Origin: CAYMLL01 sp964390645
GTDB taxonomy: Bacteria; Planctomycetota; UBA8108
Length of the DNA: 6,855 nucleotides
Direction of reading: 5' to 3'
Assembly (NCBI GenBank): GCA_964390645.1
Contig: CAYMLL010000357.1
Location: 1 to 6,855 of the forward strand
Both the position numbers and the translations under genes were made by a program. The notes below the pieces were generated by a model that saw only the letters and a list, made by a program, of their open reading frames with translations, did not search any database and was not told the origin of the DNA. Position 1 is the stretch's first letter. The number at the start of each line of letters is the position of its first letter. Shown here one piece after another: positions 1 through 6,297 of the stretch.

Positions 1-458
1 TCGGGGCGCGGGACTATGACCCGGAGAGCGGGCGGTGGACGAGCAAGGATCCGATAGGGTTTGAGGGAGAACAAACCAACCTGTACTTGTATTCGCATGC
101 AGACCCAGTGAACTACGCGGATCCCGAGGGAGAAGCGGCAATTCTCTGGCCCATTTTACTCTACGGTGGGTTGGTGATCGGCGCAGTGACAGACGTGTGG
201 AAACCCCTCGAGTTCGTTGCAGTGCCAGGCAAACCCGGAAAGGTTCTAACAGCCGGTCAAGCGTTGTGGTGGCTCGCAACGTCCCCGGTGTCCGACACCG
301 ACACTCGACCGTCGGCGCGTATCTCTGAGGATTCCGTTCATCCGTGGCGCGCCCCCGGTCGCCCTCCGCTACCTCCCGTTGGCGGGCCGATAATACGGGA
401 CCCTGTACACGTTATTCTTCAACAGCCATCCGTAGGGCCTGTCTGCGAGAAGCCGTGA
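1..458 (+). CDS. Rhs/YD-repeat protein, C-terminal end with variable tail (5' end outside window)
   Basis: The reading frame is open from the left edge (first full codon at 3) to the TGA at 456-458, giving the last 151 residues of a larger protein. Residues 3-43 carry the Rhs repeat-associated core signature: RDYDPESGRWTSKDPIGF, then NLYLYSHADPVNYADPEG. In this family the core closes a large beta-cage shell, and what follows is a variable, often toxic tip. Here the tail is about 108 residues. It starts with a hydrophobic stretch (about residues 44-66, ILWPILLYGGLVIGAV) that could be a membrane segment. A second short hydrophobic patch follows (about 85-97), then a Pro/Arg-rich stretch (about 115-130, PGRPPLPPVGGP). 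I recognise no known nuclease, deaminase or other toxin motif. No start lies inside the window, so the gene runs in from the left. Family assignment is firm; the role of the tail is unknown and it may be a degraded or toxin-less end. Confidence 0.9.
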   Translation, partial: GARDYDPESGRWTSKDPIGFEGEQTNLYLYSHADPVNYADPEGEAAILWPILLYGGLVIGAVTDVWKPLEFVAVPGKPGKVLTAGQALWWLATSPVSDTDTRPSARISEDSVHPWRAPGRPPLPPVGGPIIRDPVHVILQQPSVGPVCEKP

Positions 459-527
459 CATTATCGTCCCGGGTGAGGGTAAGCCGACAGTCGTGGGAAA
501 ACGTGGAATCCTCGTTGCTCCCCGGTT

Positions 528-556
528 GTCGGGGGTGCTATCCCCAAACCCCCGAC
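528..556. terminator. 9-bp GC-rich hairpin downstream of the Rhs gene
   Basis: A perfect inverted repeat pairs GTCGGGGGT (528-536) with ACCCCCGAC (548-556) around an 11-nt loop. It begins about 70 nt past the Rhs stop codon. The stem is strong, but no clear run of T follows on either side, so a classical intrinsic terminator is only one reading. It may instead be another structured RNA element or a relic end. Confidence 0.4.
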
Positions 557-910
557 CAGGTTGATTCCTGCCCCGCCGCCCGCTTCCTGCTCAGCGTCGT
601 TGCCCCAACGCGGCGGGACTCGTGAACATAGAGCACGGTTTGAAAAGCCGAGACACCCGCTGTAGCCGGCGATGCCGGCGGCGAACCCGGGGGCGGACGT
701 CCCGATCGAGTATGCGGTGCTTCGGGGGTTGCGGCGACGGAGAAGGCGGAGCGCAGAGTGCAGTTCCGCACGGGAAAGTCCCGGGGATTCTGGCGGGCAG
801 TCGTGCTGACGTACTACTATCGAGGGGCGGGATGAGTTTCTTGGTCATACGGGCTCGGGAGTGGTGAAAGCTCCTTGTCGGCGTTGATCAGAGCTCGTGC
901 ACTACCCTTC

Positions 911-945
911 CAGCGACGGAGCGAAGTCGAGTCACCGCGTCGCTG
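911..945 (-). terminator. Hairpin past the stop of the ceramidase-like gene
   Basis: CAGCGACG (911-918) is the exact reverse complement of CGTCGCTG (938-945), giving an 8-bp stem with a 19-nt loop. Read on the - strand it begins about 38 nt after the stop of the ceramidase-like gene, where a transcription end would be expected. It lacks a T-run, so this is a weak terminator call based on position and pairing only. Confidence 0.25.
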
Positions 946-982
946 CAGAGGCGACGGGGTCCGTGAGAAACGTGGACCAGCC

Positions 983-3256
983 TTACTTCCCGCCGTCGGA
1001 GCGCGGGAATCGACCCAGGAGCTGGACGGCGTCGATCCGCAGCATTCGATTGCGTGCGCCGAGATCCGCGGGCAGCAGCCAGATCTTGCCGTCGTGGATC
1101 GCCATGCCCTCGCGCGTCAGCTCGCCGGCGTCGGGGTGGTGGGGCAGGCGCGCCTCTCGAAAGAGCTTACGAGTCGCGAGGTCGATGACCTGCACGACGG
1201 AGCGCCGATGAGCGCGCGGGCGTGACGGACGCTTGTCGAGCCCGCCGGCGAAGAGGAGGAGGCCGTCGATCTTCCAGTCTTGCACCGCGTGGCGCCAGCC
1301 CGGTCGACCGGGAACGAGCTTGTCTCGGGGGAAACTCCGCAGCAGCTTGCCGTCGAGACTCCAGACGTAGACCGTGTTCGTGTCCCAGCTGGCGCCCCAG
1401 AGTTCGCGTCGCTCGCGCGAAACGGCGATCGCGCCGATGTGATCTTCGACGGAGAAGCTCCGCGTCGCTTCAACGGGCGCCTCGTCGCCACGCAGGACCG
1501 ACTCGATCGAGTACGCGCGGATCAGGCTTCTGCCGTCGCGGCGGCTGTGCGACAGCGGAATCCAGAGGTGCGTTCCGTCGGAGTCGAAGCCGCCAGGATG
1601 GTCGAGGACGCCCTGCGTTCCAGTGGGCAGATCATCCGCTGTCGGGGTGACGTCGACGATGCGCTCCCAGCGTCTTGACGACAGGCGCGTCGTCAAGAGG
1701 AGCGCGCGGCGCGGGCGGACGTCGTCTCGTCGCGCCGTGACGAACACGCGGTCGCCATCGACGACGAGCCCCTGTGTGTGCGCGTCGGCGATCTTGCCGT
1801 CGATCTCGAAGGGCGGCAGCGCGACGCTCTCGAAATCGTCGGGCGAGAGCGGCACCGTTCGCACCTGCCGGTGCACCTCGTCGACGATGAGCTGCTCGAT
1901 GCCCGGGGCGAAGGGCGCCGGCCAGTCGTGAAAGATCATCGCGCCGCCGCCTTCGTAGCCGCCCTCGGCGAGAACGCGATCCGACGGAATGTAGCAGGCG
2001 ACGTCGTTCGAGTATGCGTTGATCCAGAGCCGCTCGCGTCCGAGCTCCGTCTTCAGACGAGTCGAGTAGTCGCCGCCGACCTCGCCACCGAGATAGACGA
2101 CGCTGAGGTCGTCGCCGAAGCGCCACGTCTGCACCGGGTACGGCACGTGCGTGCGCAGCGCCTCACCGCGGTCGAGGCGCGCGAGCTGTACGCGCGCGTG
2201 GTAGCCCGGAGTGCCGGCCTGGTCGCTCTCCTTTGCCCGGCGCTCGAATTCGGCGCGTGTCGGTGGCTTCGCCAGCGGCAGCTCCAGGGTCGCGAAGCTC
2301 ACCGCGAGGGATCCGTCGATCGCTCTCAGTCCTGCGCCGACCATCCGCTTCACCTCGCCGCCGATCTCACGGCCGTGACGCGCGGCCAGTTCATCTTGCG
2401 ACTCTGCCTTCACCTTGCCGTCGCGAGCAGGATTCTGATCTCCGCCGCAACCCGCCGAGACGAGCGCGACCGCGCCGGGGAACGCCGCCTCGATCGACTC
2501 GCGTGCATGGCCGGCCCAGTCGCCGCTGACACGATTGTGGTTCAGCGTCGTGCAGTGACAGGCGTAGCTGATGTAGACGGCACGCACGGCATCGGGTTTG
2601 CCGGTGTCGTCCTCGAGCGACCGGACGACGAGCACCGGCAGGTCGTGATCGACCGGCCCGCCCTTCGTGCGTCGATTGTGCGCGAATCCGGCCTTGCCGG
2701 TTCCCCAGGAGAGCAGGGAGGGGCGTCGATCGTCGAGTGCCGCGAGCGCGACCTGGACGATCTTGTTCTCGAGGCTCCGCGTGTAGGTCTCGATGCGAGC
2801 GAGCTGCTCCGCGGGCAGCGGGTGGACGTACAGCGTCTCCGACATGCCCGCAAGAACCGGCCCGTTGTGCGTGTGGCTCGCGGTGATCGTCAGTCGCTCC
2901 CGCGGCAGACCGTGCTCCTTCATCAATCGCGTCGCGACTCGGCGCACGAGAGCGTCAGGGATGATGCAGTTCTCGATGGTGACGAGAACAGCCGGGCCAT
3001 CTTCGGTCGATCGATCCTCGGCAGCGAGCGCGCGTGCGCCGAGGCGCTGCGTCACCTCCGTCGCCTCGGTGGTACGGCCCGAGTAGCCGCGCAAGCGAAT
3101 CGGCATCGCGGGAGTGATGTCGACGGCGGCGAGGCCGACTCTGAAGCGCCGCCCTTCCGCGACCGCGTCCGACTGCGCGAACTCCGCTCCGCACATCGAA
3201 TTCGTCACCAGGAGCGTCCCGAGAAGAACGACGCGAAGCGGCTGCCGTGTCTGCAT
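983..3256 (-). CDS. Exported neutral/alkaline ceramidase-like protein fused to a beta-propeller-like (DUF6454-type) domain
   Basis: This 757-residue protein starts at ATG 3254-3256, preceded closely by GAGGAG, and ends at TAA 983-985. An upstream in-frame GTG at 3388 is rejected: it adds 44 unlike residues inside the transposase remnant and buries the signal peptide. Residues 1-26 form a signal peptide (MQTRQP, then VVLLGTLLV), so export is expected. Residues about 36-466 resemble the neutral/alkaline non-lysosomal ceramidase N-terminal domain: VGLAAVDITPAMPIRLRGY near 40-58, SHTHNGP at 127-133, YACHCTTLN at 231-239, SAGCGGDQNP at 267-276, GGEVGGDY at 390-397 and GYEGG at 433-437. His128/His130, His234, Glu392 and Tyr434 fit the family zinc site. 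The position of the ceramidase nucleophile serine (family GNLSPN-type motif) reads GGDQNP, so amide hydrolysis of ceramide is uncertain. Residues about 479-757 resemble DUF6454 secreted propellers, with repeated motifs HTQGLVVDGDRVFV, DHPGGFDSDGTHLWIP, DHIGAIAV and REGMAIHDGKIWLLP. The substrate is unknown. The domain calls are from memory of the families. Confidence 0.88.
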   Translation of the reverse strand: MQTRQPLRVVLLGTLLVTNSMCGAEFAQSDAVAEGRRFRVGLAAVDITPAMPIRLRGYSGRTTEATEVTQRLGARALAAEDRSTEDGPAVLVTIENCIIPDALVRRVATRLMKEHGLPRERLTITASHTHNGPVLAGMSETLYVHPLPAEQLARIETYTRSLENKIVQVALAALDDRRPSLLSWGTGKAGFAHNRRTKGGPVDHDLPVLVVRSLEDDTGKPDAVRAVYISYACHCTTLNHNRVSGDWAGHARESIEAAFPGAVALVSAGCGGDQNPARDGKVKAESQDELAARHGREIGGEVKRMVGAGLRAIDGSLAVSFATLELPLAKPPTRAEFERRAKESDQAGTPGYHARVQLARLDRGEALRTHVPYPVQTWRFGDDLSVVYLGGEVGGDYSTRLKTELGRERLWINAYSNDVACYIPSDRVLAEGGYEGGGAMIFHDWPAPFAPGIEQLIVDEVHRQVRTVPLSPDDFESVALPPFEIDGKIADAHTQGLVVDGDRVFVTARRDDVRPRRALLLTTRLSSRRWERIVDVTPTADDLPTGTQGVLDHPGGFDSDGTHLWIPLSHSRRDGRSLIRAYSIESVLRGDEAPVEATRSFSVEDHIGAIAVSRERRELWGASWDTNTVYVWSLDGKLLRSFPRDKLVPGRPGWRHAVQDWKIDGLLLFAGGLDKRPSRPRAHRRSVVQVIDLATRKLFREARLPHHPDAGELTREGMAIHDGKIWLLPADLGARNRMLRIDAVQLLGRFPRSDGGK

Positions 3257-3288
3257 GACTCCTCGATTCTGTTCCGTGGAGGTCCCTG

Positions 3289-3741
3289 TCACCGTGGCGA
3301 TTCTACATCGATCGAGAGAGACGCAGCCATCACCGGCGTGTTTCGAGGGGGCTGTCGCATGATTCTCCGGGACGTATCGTAGCTCCACGATCGACTCTCC
3401 CTCGCCGGGCGCACGATCAAGTGCTCCGTATCCTCATCCACACGAGGCCGATCCGCGTACCTGCGGCTCCTCGAGCCGTCGAACTTTCTCGCAACCAGCT
3501 TCCGATGCCAGACGAGAATGGTGTCCGGTTCGACAATCATCGCCGCTTCCTCCAGGACCCGACGCCCGGGCTTCTTCCCGATCTCCGCCGGTGTTCTTCG
3601 CTCACCGTCGCCGAGCTTCAGACGCCCTCTGATCCGCGCCCGTGGAATCTGATTCTCGGCGACGGGGTACTCGTTCCTGGGGAGAAGCTCCTCGTCGACC
3701 GACCCCGTCACATATACCAGCAGCTTCTTCCAGTCCAGCAC
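3289..3741 (-). pseudogene. Truncated integrase-core transposase (N-terminal remnant)
   Basis: Starting from GTG at 3739-3741, the frame encodes MLDWKKLLVYVTGSVDEELL and continues through AEIGKK, PDTILVWHRKLVARKFDGS and a degenerate RESRSWSYD. From memory this is the N-terminal, DNA-binding part of an IS3-like integrase-core transposase family, whose full proteins are around 350 residues. Similarity runs from about 3741 to 3376 (122 residues). The remaining 28 residues to the TGA at 3289 do not resemble the family, and the DDE catalytic core is absent. Several positions that are leucine in family members as I recall them are proline here (LLPRNEYPVAEN, QIPRAR, RRTPAEIGKKPGRR), as expected for a decaying copy. 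I saw no terminal inverted repeats or target duplication. Sequence from 3742 to about 3857 may be the 5' flank of the same element. Confidence 0.8.
3300..3305 (-). promoter_or_regulatory. Possible -10 box for the ceramidase-like gene
   Basis: On the - strand these bases read TAGAAT, matching the sigma-70-type -10 consensus at 5 of 6 positions and predicting a leader of roughly 35-40 nt before the ATG at 3256. The -35 position, 17 nt further upstream, reads GGCTGC, which is a poor match. The site lies within the tail of the transposase remnant. Confidence 0.2.
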
Positions 3742-3857
3742 GCTTCACCATCCGCATGAGGACCTGCGATGATGTCGTGAATCGACGGGAGGATTCGAGG
3801 AGCGAGCGACGCCCGCAAGATCGCTGCCTTCAACGCGTTCGAGTATCTTGACCACAC

Positions 3858-3932
3858 GGGTTCGGGCACTGAGAATCGCCGTGAGGCGTTTCGATTCGGA
3901 GTGGATCCCGGCGCGAGGTTTCCTGTCTCTGA
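3858..3932 (+). repeat. Imperfect direct repeat, copy A (upstream of the PH-like membrane protein gene)
   Basis: This segment matches copy B at 4421-4504. The left block, 3858-3879, matches 20 of 22 bases of 4421-4442 and contains CTGAGAATCGC. A central TTCGAT lies at 3890-3895 (B: 4454-4459). The right block GGTTTCCTGTCTCT at 3917-3930 is identical to 4489-4502. Spacing differs by 1 and 8 nt between blocks. The copy ends 25 nt before the ATG at 3956. It could be a shared regulatory leader, a small dispersed repeat, or flank of a lost mobile element. Confidence 0.6.
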
Positions 3933-3955
3933 CTCATCTGGGTCCAATTGACCGC

Positions 3956-4363
3956 ATGGACTCTCCCGACGTCGTCTACCGCAGAACGGACAGATCATCG
4001 TGGCTGTCATTCAGTACGCTGCTCATGGTGGGTCTTTCCTTCCTGCTCGCTGCCGTGGGAGCCTGGCAGCTCGTCTTTGTGTTGCCGTGGGCCATTCTGA
4101 TTCCCTGTTTCTGGAACCCTCTGTCGGTCTGGGTAACCGCAGAGAACCTGGAGGCACGGCTGGGAGCCGGCATCCTGAAGAAGACGATTCCCCTCGCTGA
4201 GATCAAGAGCATCAAGCCGATAGATGTCCCTTTGATCAAACGGAGATTCCACATCTGGCTTTGCTTCAACGGCAGGGCGTTGGAGATCATCAGCCAGGAT
4301 GGCGAGGTGCTCTGGCTCGGCAGCTCCGAGCCGGAGACGCTGGCTTCCTTTCTCGAGAAGTGA
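3956..4363 (+). CDS. Small two-helix membrane protein with PH-like domain
   Basis: ATG 3956 to TGA 4361-4363 gives 135 residues. The frame is open upstream to a TTG at 3848, but that extension would translate repeat copy A, so the ATG is preferred; its ribosome binding site is weak. Two adjacent hydrophobic segments, residues about 16-36 (WLSFSTLLMVGLSFLLAAV) and 37-53 (QLVFVLPWAILIPCFW), form a membrane hairpin. Residues about 58-135 look like a bacterial PH-like fold: VWVTAENLEARLGAG, an IPLAEIKSIKPID strand pair, then LCFNGRALEIISQDGEVLWLGSSEPETLASFLEK. This layout fits the family of short membrane proteins whose C-terminal half faces the cytoplasm and ends in an index-like 'DPE-xLaxaL' helix. 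The function is unknown and no ligand can be read from the sequence. It sits 258 nt upstream of the protease gene on the same strand, too far apart for tight coupling. Confidence 0.75.
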   Translation: MDSPDVVYRRTDRSSWLSFSTLLMVGLSFLLAAVGAWQLVFVLPWAILIPCFWNPLSVWVTAENLEARLGAGILKKTIPLAEIKSIKPIDVPLIKRRFHIWLCFNGRALEIISQDGEVLWLGSSEPETLASFLEK

Positions 4364-4420
4364 AAAACCAGCCTGAGGGCATGTACCGGGCGTTTAGCTG
4401 ATAGAACGAGTCCGAGCGAC

Positions 4421-4504
4421 GGGTTCAGGCCCTGAGAATCGCGCAGAGCGTCCTTCGATGGCTCTGGTCCGGGATGGGCTCGAGGCGGGGTTTCCTGTCT
4501 CTCA
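4421..4504 (+). repeat. Imperfect direct repeat, copy B (upstream of the metalloprotease gene)
   Basis: This is the partner of copy A at 3858-3932, with the same three blocks in the same order and orientation: CTGAGAATCGC region at 4421-4442, TTCGAT at 4454-4459 and GGTTTCCTGTCTCT at 4489-4502. It lies 57 nt after the stop of the PH-like membrane protein gene and ends about 118 nt before the chosen start of the metalloprotease. Short open frames across it differ between the two copies, so it is probably not coding. Confidence 0.6.
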
Positions 4505-4621
4505 CCGGGGCCGTCAGCGTTATTACGTGGTTGCCGGCACGCCTTCTTGCCGTCCCACCGCGGCATCGATACGCTGGACCGGTCGCGTTACCGCTCCCCT
4601 GGCCGTGCGGAGGGCTCTACC

Positions 4622-5644
4622 GTGCACCGTGTTACCGCTCGCTGCTTCTTCCTCCCGGTTGTCACGTTCTGTGCGCTTTCGTTCTCGTCTGCCGTCGCTG
4701 CTGACGATGACCCGATTTCGAGCGAACGCACCGTCGTCTACCGAGCCTTGGAGTCGATCAGCCCGGCTACGATCAACCACGATTTGAAAGTCGCCGTTCC
4801 CACCGTGAATGTTGCCATTTACCTGGGGGAAACGACCGGCGAGCCGCATGGTTACGTGGCCTCGCCCGACGAGCTGACCGAGTCCTTCGAGCATGCCAGG
4901 GAGATCTTTGCCGGGGCGGGTGTCCAGCTGAGACTGCTCTGGGTCAAGCGCGCCATCGTTCCCTCAGCATGGCTCGACGTGCAGGCCAACGACGTGACGG
5001 GATTTCCTTCGCCTCCGGAGATCAACACTTACGTGGGCTATCGCTCCGCCCGCTGGAGATTGACGATGGAAGCAAAGAACGTCTTCGAGGGCATCATCGA
5101 GCGTCATACCGGGAACCATCGAACGATCTACTTGCTGTACCTGAGAAGAGTGCGCATGGTCTACTACGATCGTACCGCCGGAGATCGGCCGCAAATCAAG
5201 TCCATTCCGACCGGCGGCCTGTCCCTTCCTGCCTACTTGTTCGAAACACGGATTCCCCGTCGAATTCGCGGCGTCATCACCTTGTGCCGTCAGAGTGGGA
5301 AGGGCGGTCGAACGATCGCTCATGAACTGGGTCATAAGCTCATCAATGTGAGTCACGAGTATCGGGAGATCGGCCCGCAATTCGAAGTCCGTGGCGAGCG
5401 CGGTTTGATGATCTACGGGACCGGTACAGAGATACCATCGGGCAAGGCCGGTCGATGGCACAAAGAGCGGTTGCATCTCTCACCGTTCATCTACCGGACA
5501 AGAGAAGACGGCACTCGCCAGTGGAACGCCGATTACTGTGAAAGCGGCCACTACTATGATCCGCTATACGCTGACAAAGTGATCCGCTTCGGAGTCATGA
5601 AACTCCCGAGACGACCGAAACAAGATCAGCCGTCGAGCGAGTGA
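4622..5644 (+). CDS. Secreted metzincin-like zinc metalloprotease
   Basis: I place the start at GTG 4622, preceded by GGAGGG seven bases upstream; a TTG at 4547 is in frame but adds 25 charged residues ahead of the signal peptide. The product is 340 residues. Residues 1-26 are a signal peptide (TARCFFLPVVTFCALSFSSA) with a likely cut after AVA, before ADDD. The N-terminal half has a pattern common in secreted zincins: PTVNVAIYLG, then ELTESFEHAREIFAGAGVQL (about residues 85-104). The active site is TIAHELGHKLINVSHEY at 231-247, with His234, Glu235 and His238. His245 is the candidate third ligand, one residue later than in classic metzincins (HExxHxxGxxH). RGLMIYGTG at about 259-267 resembles a Met-turn. 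The C-terminal part contains CESGHYYDPLY, with no recognised domain. Hydrolysis of extracellular or periplasmic peptides is inferred; the substrate is unknown. The gene stands alone. Confidence 0.8.
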   Translation: MHRVTARCFFLPVVTFCALSFSSAVAADDDPISSERTVVYRALESISPATINHDLKVAVPTVNVAIYLGETTGEPHGYVASPDELTESFEHAREIFAGAGVQLRLLWVKRAIVPSAWLDVQANDVTGFPSPPEINTYVGYRSARWRLTMEAKNVFEGIIERHTGNHRTIYLLYLRRVRMVYYDRTAGDRPQIKSIPTGGLSLPAYLFETRIPRRIRGVITLCRQSGKGGRTIAHELGHKLINVSHEYREIGPQFEVRGERGLMIYGTGTEIPSGKAGRWHKERLHLSPFIYRTREDGTRQWNADYCESGHYYDPLYADKVIRFGVMKLPRRPKQDQPSSE

Positions 5645-5654
5645 TGTTGGTTAC

Positions 5655-5684
5655 GTCTCGACAGGCGAGCGGCATGCTCGAGAC
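5655..5684 (+). terminator. Hairpin just after the metalloprotease stop
   Basis: GTCTCGA (5655-5661) pairs perfectly with TCGAGAC (5678-5684) over a 16-nt loop. An alternative fold uses CGAGC (5666-5670) with GCTCG (5676-5680). It begins 10 nt after the stop codon, a typical terminator position, but no T-run follows. Confidence 0.3.
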
Positions 5685-5738
5685 CACGCTCCCCGGCCAG
5701 GAGTCAGCAGTGACCAGCCCCACGCGTTGGTTATCAAA

Positions 5739-5755
5739 CAACCCGACGTGGGTTG
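5739..5755. terminator. Second small hairpin downstream of the metalloprotease
   Basis: CAACCC (5739-5744) pairs with GGGTTG (5750-5755) around a 5-nt loop. It competes with a wider pairing of CCCACG (5719-5724) with CGTGGG (5747-5752). No T-run follows, so a role in termination is only suggested by position. Confidence 0.2.
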
Positions 5756-6175
5756 ATCTGTCCCGGGGGAGAATGGTCGCGTGACGACGGCTCGAAAATG
5801 GAGATGATCCTGAAGCCGGTAACGATGGCTCCACCATCACCCGGCCAGCGGAAGCCTCTCCGTGGCGAAGTCGATGCGAACGTTGAAGGGCGCCTGTCGG
5901 CGTCCTTTGGCGTCTGTGGGCAACGCTTTGCGGAATCGTGGGGGGCTGGTCGCGTTTGAGGGGGGAAGGTCATCGTGACGCGGGGCAGGGCAGTCCGGAT
6001 CTGTCGAGCGTCGAACTGAGGGAAGCCGCCTGAAGGACTCGCGGCGGCCTCTGTCGTGGCCACGTCGGCGTTGGCAGTGAGGAAACGCCCATGGATGTTT
6101 TTCCTCGAATTGTCGAGAATCCCGGACCGTGACGTCGACGATCCGACCCACGAACATCGAAGCTCGTTTTCCAGC

Positions 6176-6182
6176 AAGGAGA
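6176..6182 (+). promoter_or_regulatory. Ribosome binding site of the micro-protein gene
   Basis: AAGGAGA sits 7 bases before the ATG at 6190. This near-consensus Shine-Dalgarno site is one of the strongest in the window and is a main reason to accept such a short gene. Confidence 0.75.
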
Positions 6183-6189
6183 ATTGGAC

Positions 6190-6297
6190 ATGGGTGACAG
6201 GGGAAGCAAGGACAAGGGCAAGAGGGAACAACAGAAGAAAGCCAAGAAGACTCCCAAGGAAAAAAGGAAAGAGAAGAGAGAGAAGAAGGGTAGGTAG
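6190..6297 (+). CDS. Lysine-rich 35-residue micro-protein
   Basis: ATG 6190 to TAG 6295-6297 encodes 35 residues beginning MGDRGSKDKGKREQQKKAKK and ending with TPKEKRKEKREKKGR. About half the residues are Lys or Arg, with Glu interspersed and no hydrophobic core. It has a strong ribosome binding site at 6176-6182. I recognise the pattern (MGDKGSKDKGKKEQQKK, then TPKEKRKxK) as a short conserved hypothetical protein found in diverse bacteria. Its function is not known to me. Composition suggests a disordered or single-helix polypeptide that binds nucleic acid or ribosomes, but that is inference. Its A/G-rich codons (AAG, AGG, GAA) contrast strongly with the GC-rich surroundings. No neighbouring gene is close enough to form an operon with it. 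Confidence 0.8.
   Translation: MGDRGSKDKGKREQQKKAKKTPKEKRKEKREKKGR

Larger units (their letters stand above)
459..982. other. Gene-poor region between convergent Rhs and ceramidase-like genes
   Basis: These 524 bases contain no confident gene. Besides the hairpins listed separately, there is a small self-complementary pair GCCGGC-GAT-GCCGGC at 665-679. On the + strand, 644-835 is open between two stops (63 codons). Its end is protein-like in composition (RGFWRAVVLTYYYRG), but there is no start codon near its beginning and no recognised family, so I treat it as possible remnant coding sequence. No immunity-type gene for the Rhs tail is evident. Confidence 0.4.
5645..6189. other. Intergenic region between protease and micro-protein genes
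   Basis: No convincing gene is seen in these 545 bases. Two hairpins near the left end are listed separately. Near the right end, CTCGA (6104-6108) pairs with TCGAG (6113-6117) around a 4-nt loop, just after a run of five T, and may belong to the leader of the micro-protein gene. Short overlapping frames on both strands are rich in Arg, Pro and Ser, as expected by chance in GC-rich DNA. Confidence 0.4.

Noticed and set aside
1778..3382. 534-residue open frame on the + strand opposite the ceramidase-like gene
   Set aside because: It is the mirror of a well-supported gene in GC-rich DNA. Its translation is Arg/Ala/Val/Asp-rich with no domain or signal, and it has no ribosome binding site case.
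3257..3388. Longer version of the ceramidase-like protein starting at GTG 3388
   Set aside because: The extra 44 residues lie in the transposase remnant, do not resemble any domain, and would place the signal peptide internally. ATG 3256 has GAGGAG directly upstream.
3848..3955. Upstream TTG start for the PH-like membrane protein
   Set aside because: The extension would translate repeat copy A, and the second copy of the repeat is not read in a matching frame.
3708..4010. 100-residue frame on the - strand overlapping the transposase start and the membrane protein gene
   Set aside because: It spans three unrelated segments (gene, repeat, transposase flank) and lacks a coherent domain. It was kept only as a hint that 3742-3857 may be transposon flank.
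4547..4621. Upstream TTG start for the metalloprotease
   Set aside because: GTG 4622 has a good GGAGGG site and puts the signal peptide at the N-terminus; the longer form does not.
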